From Hydrogenobaculum sp. 3684 (lineage in GTDB: Bacteria; Aquificota; Aquificia; Aquificales; Aquificaceae), in NCBI RefSeq assembly GCF_000213785.1, contig NC_015557.1, forward strand, positions 62,001 through 126,000: DNA of 64,000 nt, written 5' to 3'. Positions 1 through 8,053 of this stretch are shown piece by piece (the stretch's first letter is position 1; the number at the start of each line of letters is the position of its first letter). The translations under genes and the position numbers were made by a program. The notes beneath the pieces are model-generated. The model was not told the origin of the DNA and did no database searches. It worked only from the letters and a program-made list of their open reading frames with translations.

Positions 1-1
1 A

Positions 2-37
2 GGCTTTTATTCAATGTTTGATGTGCTTGGCTTATGA
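2..37 (+). CDS. 3' end of an upstream gene cut by the window edge
   Basis: One frame is open from the window edge and ends at a TGA at 35-37, which overlaps the ATG of the next gene as ATGA. The visible tail is only 11 residues (GFYSMFDVLGL), too short to assign. The ATGA overlap is typical of translationally coupled genes, which is the main reason to think this is real coding sequence. Confidence 0.35.
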   Translation, partial: GFYSMFDVLGL

Positions 38-558
38 AGTTATATAGCCTTTTGTTGGATAGGACTTATAAGCCCTTGACACTCCTTGATTATAGAAAAT
101 CTTTCTTGTTAGAATATACTCAAAGGGCTACGGTGCTGGAATACCACCCAGAAGCTGTGATAAGATCTACTTACAGGACTTACAAAGTACCTATTGTACT
201 AAAAACAAACGCTTTATCAAAAACCTTTTATAAGAATATACCCACTAGATACAACGTCTATGTAAGAGATAACTTTACCTGCGGTTATTGCGGCAAGGTG
301 TGTGATGATAGCGAGATTACGGTAGACCATATAGTCCCAGTGTCAAAAGGTGGTAAATGGACTTGGGATAATCTTGTTACTGCTTGTGAATCTTGCAACG
401 CTAAAAAATCAGACAATATCATAATGCCAATTTATATTAAACCCCATAAACCTCAATATTTTACGCTGCTTTTAAAAGAGCATCTTAAGAAAATTGATGA
501 AACTACGTTAAATATTATAAAGCCTTATTGCTATCAATATTTAAAAGAGATTTCTTGA
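34..558 (+). CDS. HNH endonuclease family protein
   Basis: A 174-residue HNH nuclease-fold protein. The core lies at about residues 75-130: a zinc knuckle C83-x2-C86, the catalytic pair D98-H99 followed by IVP, the central asparagine N113, and a second knuckle C118-x2-C121. HNH proteins of this length cut or nick DNA using one divalent metal. The roughly 70-residue N-terminal part is the extension common to the stand-alone bacterial HNH family seen in many genomes without a mobile element. It is preceded at ATGA spacing by the end of another gene and followed by rpmB, with no transposase or phage gene nearby, so a housekeeping repair role is as likely as a mobile one. The biological substrate is unknown. 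Confidence 0.85.
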   Translation: MKLYSLLLDRTYKPLTLLDYRKSFLLEYTQRATVLEYHPEAVIRSTYRTYKVPIVLKTNALSKTFYKNIPTRYNVYVRDNFTCGYCGKVCDDSEITVDHIVPVSKGGKWTWDNLVTACESCNAKKSDNIIMPIYIKPHKPQYFTLLLKEHLKKIDETTLNIIKPYCYQYLKEIS

Positions 559-570
559 GCTTTAGTTTTA

Positions 571-579
571 TGCTATAAT
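571..579 (+). promoter_or_regulatory. extended -10 promoter of rpmB
   Basis: TGC-TATAAT at 571-579 is a perfect extended -10 element. It lies 33 bp before the rpmB ATG, with an AAAGGAG ribosome site between them. No convincing -35 hexamer is seen at the right spacing, as expected for an extended -10 promoter. Confidence 0.6.
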
Positions 580-612
580 ATTAGCTTAAAACATTTGTAA
601 AGGAGTTATGAT

Positions 613-804
613 ATGGCGGCATGTTTTGTTTGCAATAAAAAGGCTGTTTATGGGAAAAGCGTTACATTTTCAGCAGAAAGAAATTCAAGAGTATTTAAAC
701 CAAACCTCCAGAGTGTAAAGATTAGGATGCCAGATGGTAGCACAAAGCGCGTTATGGTATGTACAAAGTGTCTAAAAGCCGGGAAGGTGGTAAAAGCCGT
801 TTAA
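613..804 (+). CDS. rpmB: 50S ribosomal protein L28
   Basis: A 63-residue L28 of the zinc-ribbon form. C4-x2-C7 near the N terminus and C50-x2-C53 near the C terminus form the metal site, and the middle carries the family's S-R-x-F-K-P-N-L-Q signature. It is a component of the large subunit and probably binds one zinc. The gene stands alone here without rpmG. AAAGGAGTT precedes the ATG at good spacing, and its own extended -10 promoter lies 33 bp upstream. Confidence 0.95.
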   Translation: MAACFVCNKKAVYGKSVTFSAERNSRVFKPNLQSVKIRMPDGSTKRVMVCTKCLKAGKVVKAV

Positions 805-855
805 TATACTGATTTAACGCATTTTGAAAAGATAAAATAAATATATATTTTTCTT

Positions 856-1767
856 ATGAAAGTTTTAGTGGCAGGGGGCACAGGTTTTGTTGGCAAATAT
901 GTTGTAGAGGCTTTGGAGAAGTCTACTCATTCTTACACACTTTTGACGCGCAAAAAAGTAAGTAAGCCTCATGTCGTTGTGGATTTTTTCGATGAAGAAA
1001 GCCTTAAAAAAGCTTTTGAACAAGAAAAACCAGATGTATTGATAAATCTTATAGGCATTTTGGTAGAAGAGCCTTCTAAAGGTATAACCTTTGAAAATAT
1101 TCATTACCTTATACCAAAAAATCTTTATACCGTCGCCAAAGAATACGGTATAAAACACATCATACATATGAGCGCTTTAGGGGTCTCAGAAGAAACCCCG
1201 TCTATGTATCATCACACCAAGCTTTTAGCAGAAAAATTTCTCATGTCTTTGGGGATAGATTACACCATTGTAAGACCTTCTTTGATAATAGGACCTGAGC
1301 AAAGACTTTTTAAAGATCTTGATTTCTTTGGAAAATACTTTCATATTATGGCTCATCCTGGTATATTGCCCTATTATTTTGCACCGGTGGATGTTAGAGA
1401 TGTTGCTTTTGTATTTGTAAAAGCTATAGACGATCCAAATTTAAAGAATAAGATTATAGAGCTTTGCGGTAAAAAGCCTGTTTCTTTTGATAAACTTTTA
1501 AAAGATAGTTTTAAGCTTTTAGGAAGACATGCTTTTGTATTAAGACTACCAAAACCTCTGATGTATGTAAGCGGTGCTTTGGTTGAGAAAATATTAGAAC
1601 CACCTCCTTTTAGCAAAGACCAAATACTTATGATGTACAAAAACAACGTTTGCCAAGGACAAGATCCATGGCCATTGATAGGAAAAGAACCAATCCCCTA
1701 CGAAGAATCTTTGAAATGGGCTATAGAAAACTACAAATCACATTTAAAACATGGTCTGAAGAGCTAA
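856..1767 (+). CDS. NAD(P)-binding SDR-type protein, NDUFA9/NmrA-like
   Basis: A 303-residue atypical short-chain dehydrogenase. The N terminus has the Rossmann glycine motif G7-G-x-G-x-x-G13. An S-A-L-G stretch near residue 105 and a Y-x3-K (YHHTK) near residue 120 match the SDR active-site region, and R-P-S follows, as in NAD-dependent epimerases and the NDUFA9-like branch. Bacterial members are often annotated as complex I assembly-like proteins, but nothing in the neighbourhood (rpmB upstream, convergent nfu gene downstream) supports that, so the substrate is unknown. There is no good ribosome site: AT-rich sequence directly precedes the ATG. Confidence 0.8.
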   Translation: MKVLVAGGTGFVGKYVVEALEKSTHSYTLLTRKKVSKPHVVVDFFDEESLKKAFEQEKPDVLINLIGILVEEPSKGITFENIHYLIPKNLYTVAKEYGIKHIIHMSALGVSEETPSMYHHTKLLAEKFLMSLGIDYTIVRPSLIIGPEQRLFKDLDFFGKYFHIMAHPGILPYYFAPVDVRDVAFVFVKAIDDPNLKNKIIELCGKKPVSFDKLLKDSFKLLGRHAFVLRLPKPLMYVSGALVEKILEPPPFSKDQILMMYKNNVCQGQDPWPLIGKEPIPYEESLKWAIENYKSHLKHGLKS

Positions 1768-1855
1768 CGTATAATCCCAGTAGTTTTACCATATACTGTA
1801 AATGATAGGTGGTGGTTACAGCTCCGTCTTTTCGTGCAAATATTCGAAGTTTAAA

Positions 1856-1888
1856 GCCAGCCATAACATCCTGCTGGCCTTGTTTTTA
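1856..1888 (+). terminator. intrinsic terminator between convergent genes
   Basis: GCCAGC (1856-1861) and GCTGGC (1873-1878) form a 6-bp stem followed by CTTGTTTTTA. The hairpin sits between the end of the SDR gene and the convergent nfu gene. A TATAAT at 1770-1775 lies about 85 bp upstream, so a short transcript could also end here. Confidence 0.55.
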
Positions 1889-1902
1889 GTGGTTTTAAGC
1901 TT

Positions 1903-2166
1903 TTAAAAGCCAAAACTAAAACCTAAATCTGCGTTCACATCCTTTACTTCTTTTATATCCGGGAACTTTTGCTTAAGGGCTCTTTCTACTCCAGCTTTTA
2001 ATGTAAGAGTGGACATACCACAGCCAGAGCATGCACCCATAAGCCTTACTAATACTGTACCATCTTCTTCTATGCTAACAAGCTCTATATCGCCCCCATC
2101 AAATCTCAAAGCTGGTCTTATTTCATCTAAAGCTTCTTCTACCTCTTCTACAGTTGGCAAAGCCAT
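1903..2166 (-). CDS. NifU C-terminal domain Fe-S carrier (NfuA/NfuU type)
   Basis: An 87-residue protein made only of the NifU C-terminal domain. C46-S-G-C49 is the CxxC pair that holds a [4Fe-4S] cluster at a dimer interface for transfer to apo-proteins. The start is placed at the ATG at 2166, because AGGAGGT lies just upstream; a longer frame to 2250 would only add 28 basic residues that overlap the superoxide dismutase gene. It lies 14 bp downstream of the dismutase stop and is probably co-transcribed with it, pairing Fe-S supply with oxidative defence. Confidence 0.92.
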   Translation of the reverse strand: MALPTVEEVEEALDEIRPALRFDGGDIELVSIEEDGTVLVRLMGACSGCGMSTLTLKAGVERALKQKFPDIKEVKDVNADLGFSFGF

Positions 2167-2180
2167 AAGCTTACCTCCTA

Positions 2181-2804
2181 TTAACAAAAACCTTTTAGTG
2201 TTTCGTAAGCTTTTATAGCTTTTTCGAATCTTTCGTTTATTACGTCCCAATTTAGAGAATTTAAGAAAGCGTCTATGTAAGGTGGGCGTTTGTTCTTTTG
2301 GTCTACATAGTATGCGTGTTCATAGGTATCCAACACTATAAGTGGGATAAGCCCTGTAAGGTTGTAAACGTTGTGAGCGTCAAGACCGTTTACCATGAGC
2401 TTACCTGAGAATATATCAAGACCCAAAATAGCCCATCCTCTAAAAGCTATACCTGCTGCTTTTAACTCTGTTACGCAGTTATCCCAAGAGCCAAAATCTT
2501 CTTCTACTTTTTTCTTGAGAGCTTCTGATGGAGCACCCTTTGGGGTTAGATGTCCAAAGTAAAGCTCATGCAAGACTGTACCCATATAGTTGAAGGTTTC
2601 TTCTACTTTTAGCTCTCTATATTCTGAATAGTTTTGATTGGCTTTTGACCTGTCTGAAAAGTTTAAATCTGCCAGTTTATCTTGGATTTCATTAAACTTA
2701 GCCACATAGCCTTTGTAGTGAGCTTCAAAGTGTGGCTCTATCTGTTCGTTGGATATACCGTTTAGGTTTGATGGTTTTAGATGATTCTTTGGTTCTAACT
2801 TCAT
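2181..2804 (-). CDS. superoxide dismutase, Fe/Mn family
   Basis: A 207-residue Fe/Mn superoxide dismutase. Metal ligands are recognisable as H25 (HFEAHYKGYV context), H79 (VLHELYF), D159 and H163 (DTYEHAYY; the family usually has DVWEHAYY). It converts superoxide to oxygen and hydrogen peroxide and has no signal peptide, so it is cytoplasmic. Sequence alone does not settle Fe versus Mn. A strong AAGGAGGT lies just before the ATG. The nfu gene follows 14 bp downstream. Confidence 0.95.
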   Translation of the reverse strand: MKLEPKNHLKPSNLNGISNEQIEPHFEAHYKGYVAKFNEIQDKLADLNFSDRSKANQNYSEYRELKVEETFNYMGTVLHELYFGHLTPKGAPSEALKKKVEEDFGSWDNCVTELKAAGIAFRGWAILGLDIFSGKLMVNGLDAHNVYNLTGLIPLIVLDTYEHAYYVDQKNKRPPYIDAFLNSLNWDVINERFEKAIKAYETLKGFC

Positions 2805-2859
2805 GTTTTTTACCTCCTTTTTTGGCTTTTAGAAAAATCTAAAGTTTTATGAGCACTAG

Positions 2860-3435
2860 TCAATGACCAATATTATAAAATCTTTTTACATCTTCTTTGG
2901 TGTTTATGTTTGAAAAAGATATCAAATCTTTATCTACACTCCTTGCCTGCTCTTCGGTTAATATGTTTACATCAAGATTAATTATAAGCTTTTGAAAAGA
3001 TGCTCTTTGGTTTTCTATAGATTGTTTTATTTTATCTTTTACTGAAGGATCGTAAATGGCAAGAAGTGGTTCAAAAAAACCATTTATCTTAAATATCGTT
3101 GCTTCTTTTTTATGATTTCTTATCATATACTCTACAAGATCCTTTTTTATAAAAGGCATATCTGCTCCCACTAACAAAAATGGTTTTTCTGTATAAAAAC
3201 ACGCTGTATAAAGACCACTTAGCGGGTTTTGAATATCTAATATGTCTTTTATTGATTTTGCATTTTTTATAAATAAGTATTTTTCTGGGTTTTTAGAAAC
3301 TATATATATATTTTTTGAAAAGCTGTACAATGTTCCAAACACATGTTCTATCATTGGCTTATCGTTTAGTAAAAAAAGCGTTTTATCCTCTTTAAACCTT
3401 TTGCTTTGGCCTCCCGCTAGTATGAAAGCATCCAT
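2860..3435 (-). CDS. mobA: molybdenum cofactor guanylyltransferase
   Basis: A 191-residue MobA, which transfers GMP from GTP to Mo-molybdopterin to make the guanine dinucleotide cofactor. The nucleotide-binding start L-A-G-G-Q-S-K-R-F spans residues 6-14, K19 sits where the family has a conserved lysine, and the metal-binding A-D-M-P motif has D92. It starts 4 bp after the stop of the lytic transglycosylase gene, so the two are probably co-transcribed. With the MoaC-Mog fusion at 60.9-61.8 kb, it shows that the organism makes molybdoenzymes. Confidence 0.9.
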   Translation of the reverse strand: MDAFILAGGQSKRFKEDKTLFLLNDKPMIEHVFGTLYSFSKNIYIVSKNPEKYLFIKNAKSIKDILDIQNPLSGLYTACFYTEKPFLLVGADMPFIKKDLVEYMIRNHKKEATIFKINGFFEPLLAIYDPSVKDKIKQSIENQRASFQKLIINLDVNILTEEQARSVDKDLISFSNINTKEDVKRFYNIGH

Positions 3436-3439
3436 GGTA

Positions 3440-4408
3440 TCATTTACCTGCTATTAATCCTTTTATAGAGCCATCTGCGGAAGCTTCTTTGTAAATTGAT
3501 TTTCCAAAGGACGGTATATAAACGTATCCTCCAGCTGGAACTAAATCTTGTCTTATTTGAGGGTTTAATCTTTTTAAGAGATAGTAGTTTACGTTGTAGG
3601 CTAGAGCTATATTTCTAAGCTCTTGCGGGGAATTTGTTCTATATATATGAAGCGTATAGTTAAAGTATTGCTTCTTTACTTTTATACCAAAATATTTTGC
3701 ATTTTTTATGATATCTAAAAGCGCTAAAAATCTTGGTACATATTGCTGAGTTTCTGGTGGGAATGAATTTTTAAAAGCCCAAAAACTTCCCCTTGGGTCT
3801 TGTTTAAACACCGACGATACACAATAAGGACCGCAGTTGTAAGCAGCTAAAACCTTGTTCCAATCTCCGAATTGGTTATATAAATCGCTAAGGTAATGAG
3901 CTGCTGCTTCTGTGGACTTTATTATGTCAAATCTCTCGTCTATTTGGTTGTTTACTATAAGACCGTAATCTCTTGCTGTTTGAGGCATTAACTGCCATAT
4001 ACCGGCTGCTTCGGCGCTTGACACAGAATATTGATTATACCCACTTTCTATGATGGGAAGATATATAAAATCCGATGGAAGGTTATATTTTTTAAGTATT
4101 GGTAATATTATAGGTGAGTAATAAATGGCTTTTTCTATGCCCCTTTCTATAAAACCTCTATCTTGGTATAAAAAGTAGTTTATATATTTTTGAACATCTT
4201 GTGTATATACAAGATTTAGAAATTGAGGGTTGTTTTGATATGTGGGACGATAACTTATTTGGGGTCTTTCATAGCTTACGTAGTTTGGCTTTTTGTAAGC
4301 GTAGCTGTTTCCATACAAAGATGCGTTTGTAATCTCTGCACTGCAAGAGCTAAGTATTATTGATAAAAGCCCCAAACCAAGAAGCCTTTTTACGTTCATA
4401 GCATACAT
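3440..4408 (-). CDS. membrane-bound lytic murein transglycosylase (SLT, MltD-like) lipoprotein
   Basis: A 322-residue lipoprotein transglycosylase. The hydrophobic signal ends in the lipobox L-S-S-C with C22 as lipidation site. The SLT domain spans about residues 95-230; E121 in IIESGYN is the catalytic glutamate, followed by the family signature [13 protein letters not shown] LysM-like stretch near residues 255-300 ([15 protein letters not shown]) could bind peptidoglycan. The enzyme cleaves glycan strands with 1,6-anhydro ends. An internal ATG at 4399 is an alternative start. It lies just before mobA and after the secretin gene on the same strand, and might make room for the secretin in the wall (inference). 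Confidence 0.88.
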   Translation of the reverse strand: MYAMNVKRLLGLGLLSIILSSCSAEITNASLYGNSYAYKKPNYVSYERPQISYRPTYQNNPQFLNLVYTQDVQKYINYFLYQDRGFIERGIEKAIYYSPIILPILKKYNLPSDFIYLPIIESGYNQYSVSSAEAAGIWQLMPQTARDYGLIVNNQIDERFDIIKSTEAAAHYLSDLYNQFGDWNKVLAAYNCGPYCVSSVFKQDPRGSFWAFKNSFPPETQQYVPRFLALLDIIKNAKYFGIKVKKQYFNYTLHIYRTNSPQELRNIALAYNVNYYLLKRLNPQIRQDLVPAGGYVYIPSFGKSIYKEASADGSIKGLIAGK

Positions 4409-4457
4409 ATCGGTATTTTAAGATACCATTAAAGTGTTAAACTTTATATGATATATA

Positions 4458-6440
4458 TTATTCTTTTGCTTTTTTCACACTTTCGTATATCCTGTGTGCT
4501 ATTACTTCGTTTGCTTTCGTAATTTTGGCAAGTTGTTCTGGGCTTTTTATAATGTAAGGGGTTATAAATATAAAAAGTGTGCTTTTTTTATTTTCTCTGT
4601 TTTGATATTTGAAGAGATTTCCTAAAACTGGGATATCTTGAAGAATTGGTATACCGCTTATGTTTTTTATAGTGTTGTTGCTCACAAGCCCTCCTAATAT
4701 CACTGTTTGACCGCTTTTAACGACTACTTCAGAATTTAAAACCCTATCTGTGGTAATAGGTATTGGCACCGTTTGACCCGCCACGTTTGTATTTGTAAAG
4801 CCTGTGATATCTTGAAGATTTAGATTTATGCCAAGTCTTATGTTGTCTTTTGATACTGTAGGTATAACATCAAGCTCTAAACCTATATCTTTGTAGTCGT
4901 ATGTGAGTATTGGATATCCGTTTATGTTGTATTGGGTACCTGTTACATAAGGATAAACTTGAGCTTCTTTTATAATAGCCTCTTCGTTGTCAAGGGTTAG
5001 CACTTTGGGGTTTGATATGATTTTAAATCCATTTCCTTGCTCTAATAAGCTTAAAAACACCGCTAAATCAGGAAATATAATTGTATTACCACCTACGTTT
5101 GCACTTATACTGCTTGAGCTTGTTACACCTACTACGAAGTTTCCAGATAAAAGTCCTTGGTATATGGTTTGAAGAGATGCCGGGTTAAATCCTATACCGC
5201 CGTTTTTGCCTAAAGCTTGCCAATTTACACCTGTGGTTAGCTGTTTGGTGAGGTTTGCCTCTACCACAGAAGCCGCTATCAACACTTGAATGCGTTTTTC
5301 GTCTAGTTTTTTTATGAGGTTTTTTAGATTTTTGTATTGGGATTTTGTAGCATAAAGTATGACGCTGTTTGTGGCTCGGTCAAAGCCTATTCTCGTGCCA
5401 TCAGAAAGATATATAGAGCCTATCGGTTTGTTGGAGGATGTTACGTTTATATTAGGATTAGAAGCTGTGTTGTTTTGAATTGTTTGGTGTTGGTTTTGCA
5501 TAGTGTTTAGGTTTGGTGTAGGTCTTTTTGTAGTAGAAGAAATGGCGCTTGCGCTTCCAAAAAGGCTTGCTAGTGTTTCTGCCATCTCTCCTACAGAAGC
5601 GTTTTGAAGAGGTATCACATAATAATGTCTTCTAAAGTGAGAGGCGCTTTCGTTTATTTTATGTATAATTTCTTTTATAGAGGCCTGCATAAGCTTGGGT
5701 GCATATACAAGCACAAAACCGCTTTTGGAGTGTTTTTTCTGAACAGAAGATACCACCATAGGTATACCAAACTTTTGGCTTACAGGGTTTACCAATGGGC
5801 TTAGAGCTTTTACCACAGCGTTTGTATCCTTTGTTTGATACATTTTTAGACTAAAAGCTAAATTTGGTATATCTATACTCTTTAAAAGTTTTTGGATTTT
5901 ATCAACAGACACTCCTATATCAGATATAATGAGGGCGTTTGAGGGCATATAAACGGTGGCATTTCCATATTGACTTAGAAAAGGTCTTACGGCGTTTAAA
6001 AGTATTTGGGCGTTTGTGTGGGCAAAGTATATGTAGGTTTCTATTGATGGGCTTGGAAATGCTTTCCTTGTCACATTTGTGCTAAAAGAAGATGCTTCTT
6101 TTATAGGTAGTATCTTGTAAAAGTTTTTATATTTTACAACAGTATACCCATCTAAAGCTAAGCTTGTTAAAAAAAGATGCCAAGCGTCTTCTACGCTTAC
6201 AGGTTTTTTGGAGCTAACGGTGATTTTTGGAAGATTTCCATTTATCCCCACCACTATAGTTTTACCGGTGAGCTTTGACATAAAATGAGCTATATCTTCT
6301 ATGCTTTGGTTTTGGAAGTTTAGTACCACCATGTTGTTGAAGTATTTGTTATTTTCCTTTCCATTTGATATTCCAAATACTATAAAAATCAATAAAATGA
6401 AAAATATATTCAAACAATTTATTTTTCTTAAAATCTTCAT
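4458..6440 (-). CDS. secretin of a type II secretion / type IV pilus-like system
   Basis: A 660-residue outer-membrane secretin (PilQ/MshL/GspD superfamily). After a hydrophobic signal (about residues 5-25) come N-domains with an STN-like start (FQNQSIEDIAHFMSKLTGKT) and two or three N1-type repeats. The C-terminal beta domain holds the hallmark S-G-Q-T-V-I-L-G-G-L and ends in FIFITPYII. A low-complexity N/Q/T linker lies in the middle. The ATG at 6440 is preferred because it places the signal peptide at the N terminus; an in-frame start at 6491 would add 17 charged residues. No other secretion or pilus assembly gene adjoins it, but a prepilin-like gene lies at 42.5 kb. Confidence 0.88.
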   Translation of the reverse strand: MKILRKINCLNIFFILLIFIVFGISNGKENNKYFNNMVVLNFQNQSIEDIAHFMSKLTGKTIVVGINGNLPKITVSSKKPVSVEDAWHLFLTSLALDGYTVVKYKNFYKILPIKEASSFSTNVTRKAFPSPSIETYIYFAHTNAQILLNAVRPFLSQYGNATVYMPSNALIISDIGVSVDKIQKLLKSIDIPNLAFSLKMYQTKDTNAVVKALSPLVNPVSQKFGIPMVVSSVQKKHSKSGFVLVYAPKLMQASIKEIIHKINESASHFRRHYYVIPLQNASVGEMAETLASLFGSASAISSTTKRPTPNLNTMQNQHQTIQNNTASNPNINVTSSNKPIGSIYLSDGTRIGFDRATNSVILYATKSQYKNLKNLIKKLDEKRIQVLIAASVVEANLTKQLTTGVNWQALGKNGGIGFNPASLQTIYQGLLSGNFVVGVTSSSSISANVGGNTIIFPDLAVFLSLLEQGNGFKIISNPKVLTLDNEEAIIKEAQVYPYVTGTQYNINGYPILTYDYKDIGLELDVIPTVSKDNIRLGINLNLQDITGFTNTNVAGQTVPIPITTDRVLNSEVVVKSGQTVILGGLVSNNTIKNISGIPILQDIPVLGNLFKYQNRENKKSTLFIFITPYIIKSPEQLAKITKANEVIAHRIYESVKKAKE

Positions 6441-6484
6441 TATAACCATTATACATAAGTTTTTGCTTTTAAAATATAAAATCC

Positions 6485-6511
6485 TTGACAAAAATAAAAA
6501 TATGCTATAAT
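6485..6511 (+). promoter_or_regulatory. sigma-70 promoter of speH
   Basis: A perfect TTGACA (6485-6490) and a perfect TATAAT (6506-6511) stand 15 bp apart, with TGC before the -10. Transcription should begin near 6518, giving a leader of about 136 nt before the speH ATG at 6654. Confidence 0.75.
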
Positions 6512-6517
6512 GATTAA

Positions 6518-6653
6518 TCTATCTTTTTTCTGGAGGTATTTTTATGAGTGAGCAGGATAGCAAATTCCGAAAGCGTGTGGGTGGCGCTGGTAATTTTGAG
6601 CAAGTTAGTTGCTCCACATCTTCTGTTGTGTTGATACCAAGGGAGGTATTGAA
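6518..6653 (+). promoter_or_regulatory. structured 5' leader of speH
   Basis: The leader is clearly more GC-rich than surrounding intergenic DNA and folds by eye. AAATTCC (6562-6568) pairs with GG-T-AATTT (6589-6596), enclosing AGCG (6572-6575) paired with CGCT (6585-6588). A second hairpin is GAGCAA (6598-6603) with TTGCTC (6609-6614). No known riboswitch consensus (SAM-I, II, III, IV, SAH, preQ1, TPP, c-di-GMP) was recognised. The same stretch also carries a small ORF. Confidence 0.5.
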
Positions 6654-6684
6654 ATGGCAAAAACCCTCGGACTCCATATTATAG
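6544..6684 (+). CDS. possible 46-residue upstream ORF overlapping speH
   Basis: An ATG at 6544 with TGGAGG at ideal distance opens a 46-codon frame that ends at a TAG at 6682-6684, 31 nt inside speH and in a different frame. The product (starting MSEQDSKFRKR) resembles nothing known to me. The good ribosome site argues for translation; the RNA pairing in the same interval argues that base composition is set by structure. If translated, ribosomes would pass through the speH start, so it could couple or limit speH translation. Confidence 0.4.
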   Translation: MSEQDSKFRKRVGGAGNFEQVSCSTSSVVLIPREVLKWQKPSDSIL

Positions 6685-7058
6685 CAGACCTTTATGGAGT
6701 TAACCCTGATCTCATTGACAGGGAAGAAGATATCAGACACCTTCTTGAAAATTCAGTAAAAGCAGGAGAGCTTACAAAAATCTCCTCTCATTTTTACCAG
6801 TTTAACCCTCACGGAGCTACGGGAGTTATCCTGTTAGCCGAATCTCATATATCCATTCACACCTGGCCAGAGCATAAAACGGCTACCGTGGATGTATTTA
6901 CCTGTGGAGACCCATCAAAGGCTTATAGAGCTATGGACTATATAATAAACTCTTTATCCCCTACTCACGTAGACAAAAAAGTCTTTGATAGAGGTATCAT
7001 AGAAGATTCAAAAGAAAAAGATGTGCTTTGGATAATGTCGAAAGCTGGTTGTTGCTAA
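6654..7058 (+). CDS. speH: S-adenosylmethionine decarboxylase proenzyme
   Basis: A 134-residue prokaryotic class 1b AdoMet decarboxylase. The chain self-cleaves between E63 and S64 (LAES-HISIHTWPE), turning S64 into the pyruvoyl group; H69 and C84 are the other processing and catalytic residues. Decarboxylated AdoMet is the aminopropyl donor for spermidine and longer polyamines common in thermophiles. GGGAGGT lies before the ATG, which fixes the start. dprA overlaps its 3' end by 31 nt. Expression is likely governed through the structured leader and upstream small ORF. MtnP at 61.8-62.6 kb would remove the methylthioadenosine by-product. Confidence 0.95.
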   Translation: MAKTLGLHIIADLYGVNPDLIDREEDIRHLLENSVKAGELTKISSHFYQFNPHGATGVILLAESHISIHTWPEHKTATVDVFTCGDPSKAYRAMDYIINSLSPTHVDKKVFDRGIIEDSKEKDVLWIMSKAGCC

Positions 7059-8053
7059 AATCCGTAAAAGGAATAGGCAACAAGTTATTGTATAAGGCTT
7101 TTAGACATTTTGGTAGTGCCGAAGCTATATTAAAAGCCGATAAAACGTCTTTGGAGCCAATCTTTGGCTCCAAGGCTAAAAATATAGTTTCTAGAGATTT
7201 TGACAGAGATTATGTAAATAACGCTATTGTTAAATTAAAACAGCTAAACGTCGAAGCTATAACCTATGAAAATGAAACATATCCTAAAAACATACTAAAC
7301 CTTCCAGACCCTCCTCCTGTGATATTTTTAAAAGGCAATAAATCTTTGCTTTGTCAAAAATCTGTTAGCATAGTAGGTTCAAGAAAAGCTGCTTTGAGCG
7401 CTTTAAATATGACAAAATCTGTTGTATCAGAACTAAGACAAACTGTGGTATCTGGAGGAGCTGATGGCATAGACTCAAAAGCTCATCAAAGTGCTTTGGA
7501 AAGCTCTATTCCCACTATAGCTGTTCTTGGTTTTGGATTTTTGTATGCAAAACAAAGTCTTTTTGGAGAGATTCTAGATAAAAACGGTCTTTTGTTAACG
7601 GAGTTTTTACCTCTTGAAAAACCTTCAAAATATACGTTTCCAATGAGAAACAGAATAATAGCCTCTTTAGGGGAATATCTTTTGGTTATGCAAGCCTCTT
7701 CTAAAAGCGGTGCTCTTATAAGTGCGTATTGGGCTTTTAAATTAAACAAAAAAGTTTTTGCATATGTGGGAAACCCGGTGGAAGAATTTGAGGGTTGTGT
7801 AAACTTAGTAAGAGAAAATGTAGCTAAGCTTTTTACAAATAAATCCCATCTTTTTAAAGACCTAGATTTATCTTTTGAAAAGCCAGAAAACCAACAAAAT
7901 TCCATACTTTCTTTTCTTGATAAACCATGCACTTTTGATGAACTTTTAGTAAAAACAAACTATGACGAGGAAAAACTTACAATGGAGCTTACCATGCTTG
8001 AAATAGAAGGCTATATATCAAAAGACGGTGCTTATTTTGTAAAAAATGCATAG
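7028..8053 (+). CDS. dprA: DNA processing protein DprA (Smf)
   Basis: A 341-residue DprA, which loads RecA onto incoming single-stranded DNA in natural transformation. Residues 9-60 form a helix-hairpin-helix/SAM-like region (VKGIGNKLL). The Rossmann core starts at about 110 with V-G-S-R-K (116-120) and S-G-G-A-D-G-I-D (142-149). A winged-helix DML1-like tail ends the chain. It begins at a TTG inside the end of speH (31-nt overlap); later TTG codons at 7049 and 7052 are alternatives. rsmE overlaps its end by 8 nt. ComFC at 15.7 kb is a second competence-related protein in the window. Confidence 0.9.
   Translation: MDNVESWLLLKSVKGIGNKLLYKAFRHFGSAEAILKADKTSLEPIFGSKAKNIVSRDFDRDYVNNAIVKLKQLNVEAITYENETYPKNILNLPDPPPVIFLKGNKSLLCQKSVSIVGSRKAALSALNMTKSVVSELRQTVVSGGADGIDSKAHQSALESSIPTIAVLGFGFLYAKQSLFGEILDKNGLLLTEFLPLEKPSKYTFPMRNRIIASLGEYLLVMQASSKSGALISAYWAFKLNKKVFAYVGNPVEEFEGCVNLVRENVAKLFTNKSHLFKDLDLSFEKPENQQNSILSFLDKPCTFDELLVKTNYDEEKLTMELTMLEIEGYISKDGAYFVKNA

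Noticed and set aside
34-558. HNH protein as a homing endonuclease
   Set aside because: It is not inside an intron or intein and resembles the free-standing family; no interrupted gene is visible.
6518-6653. speH leader as a known SAM-class riboswitch
   Set aside because: No GATGAAACC kink-turn or other SAM-I/IV, SAM-II, SAM-III or SAH core sequence was found.
7486-7932. 148-codon open frame on the strand opposite dprA
   Set aside because: It lies wholly within dprA, which has clear family motifs; the antisense frame is a by-product of codon bias.
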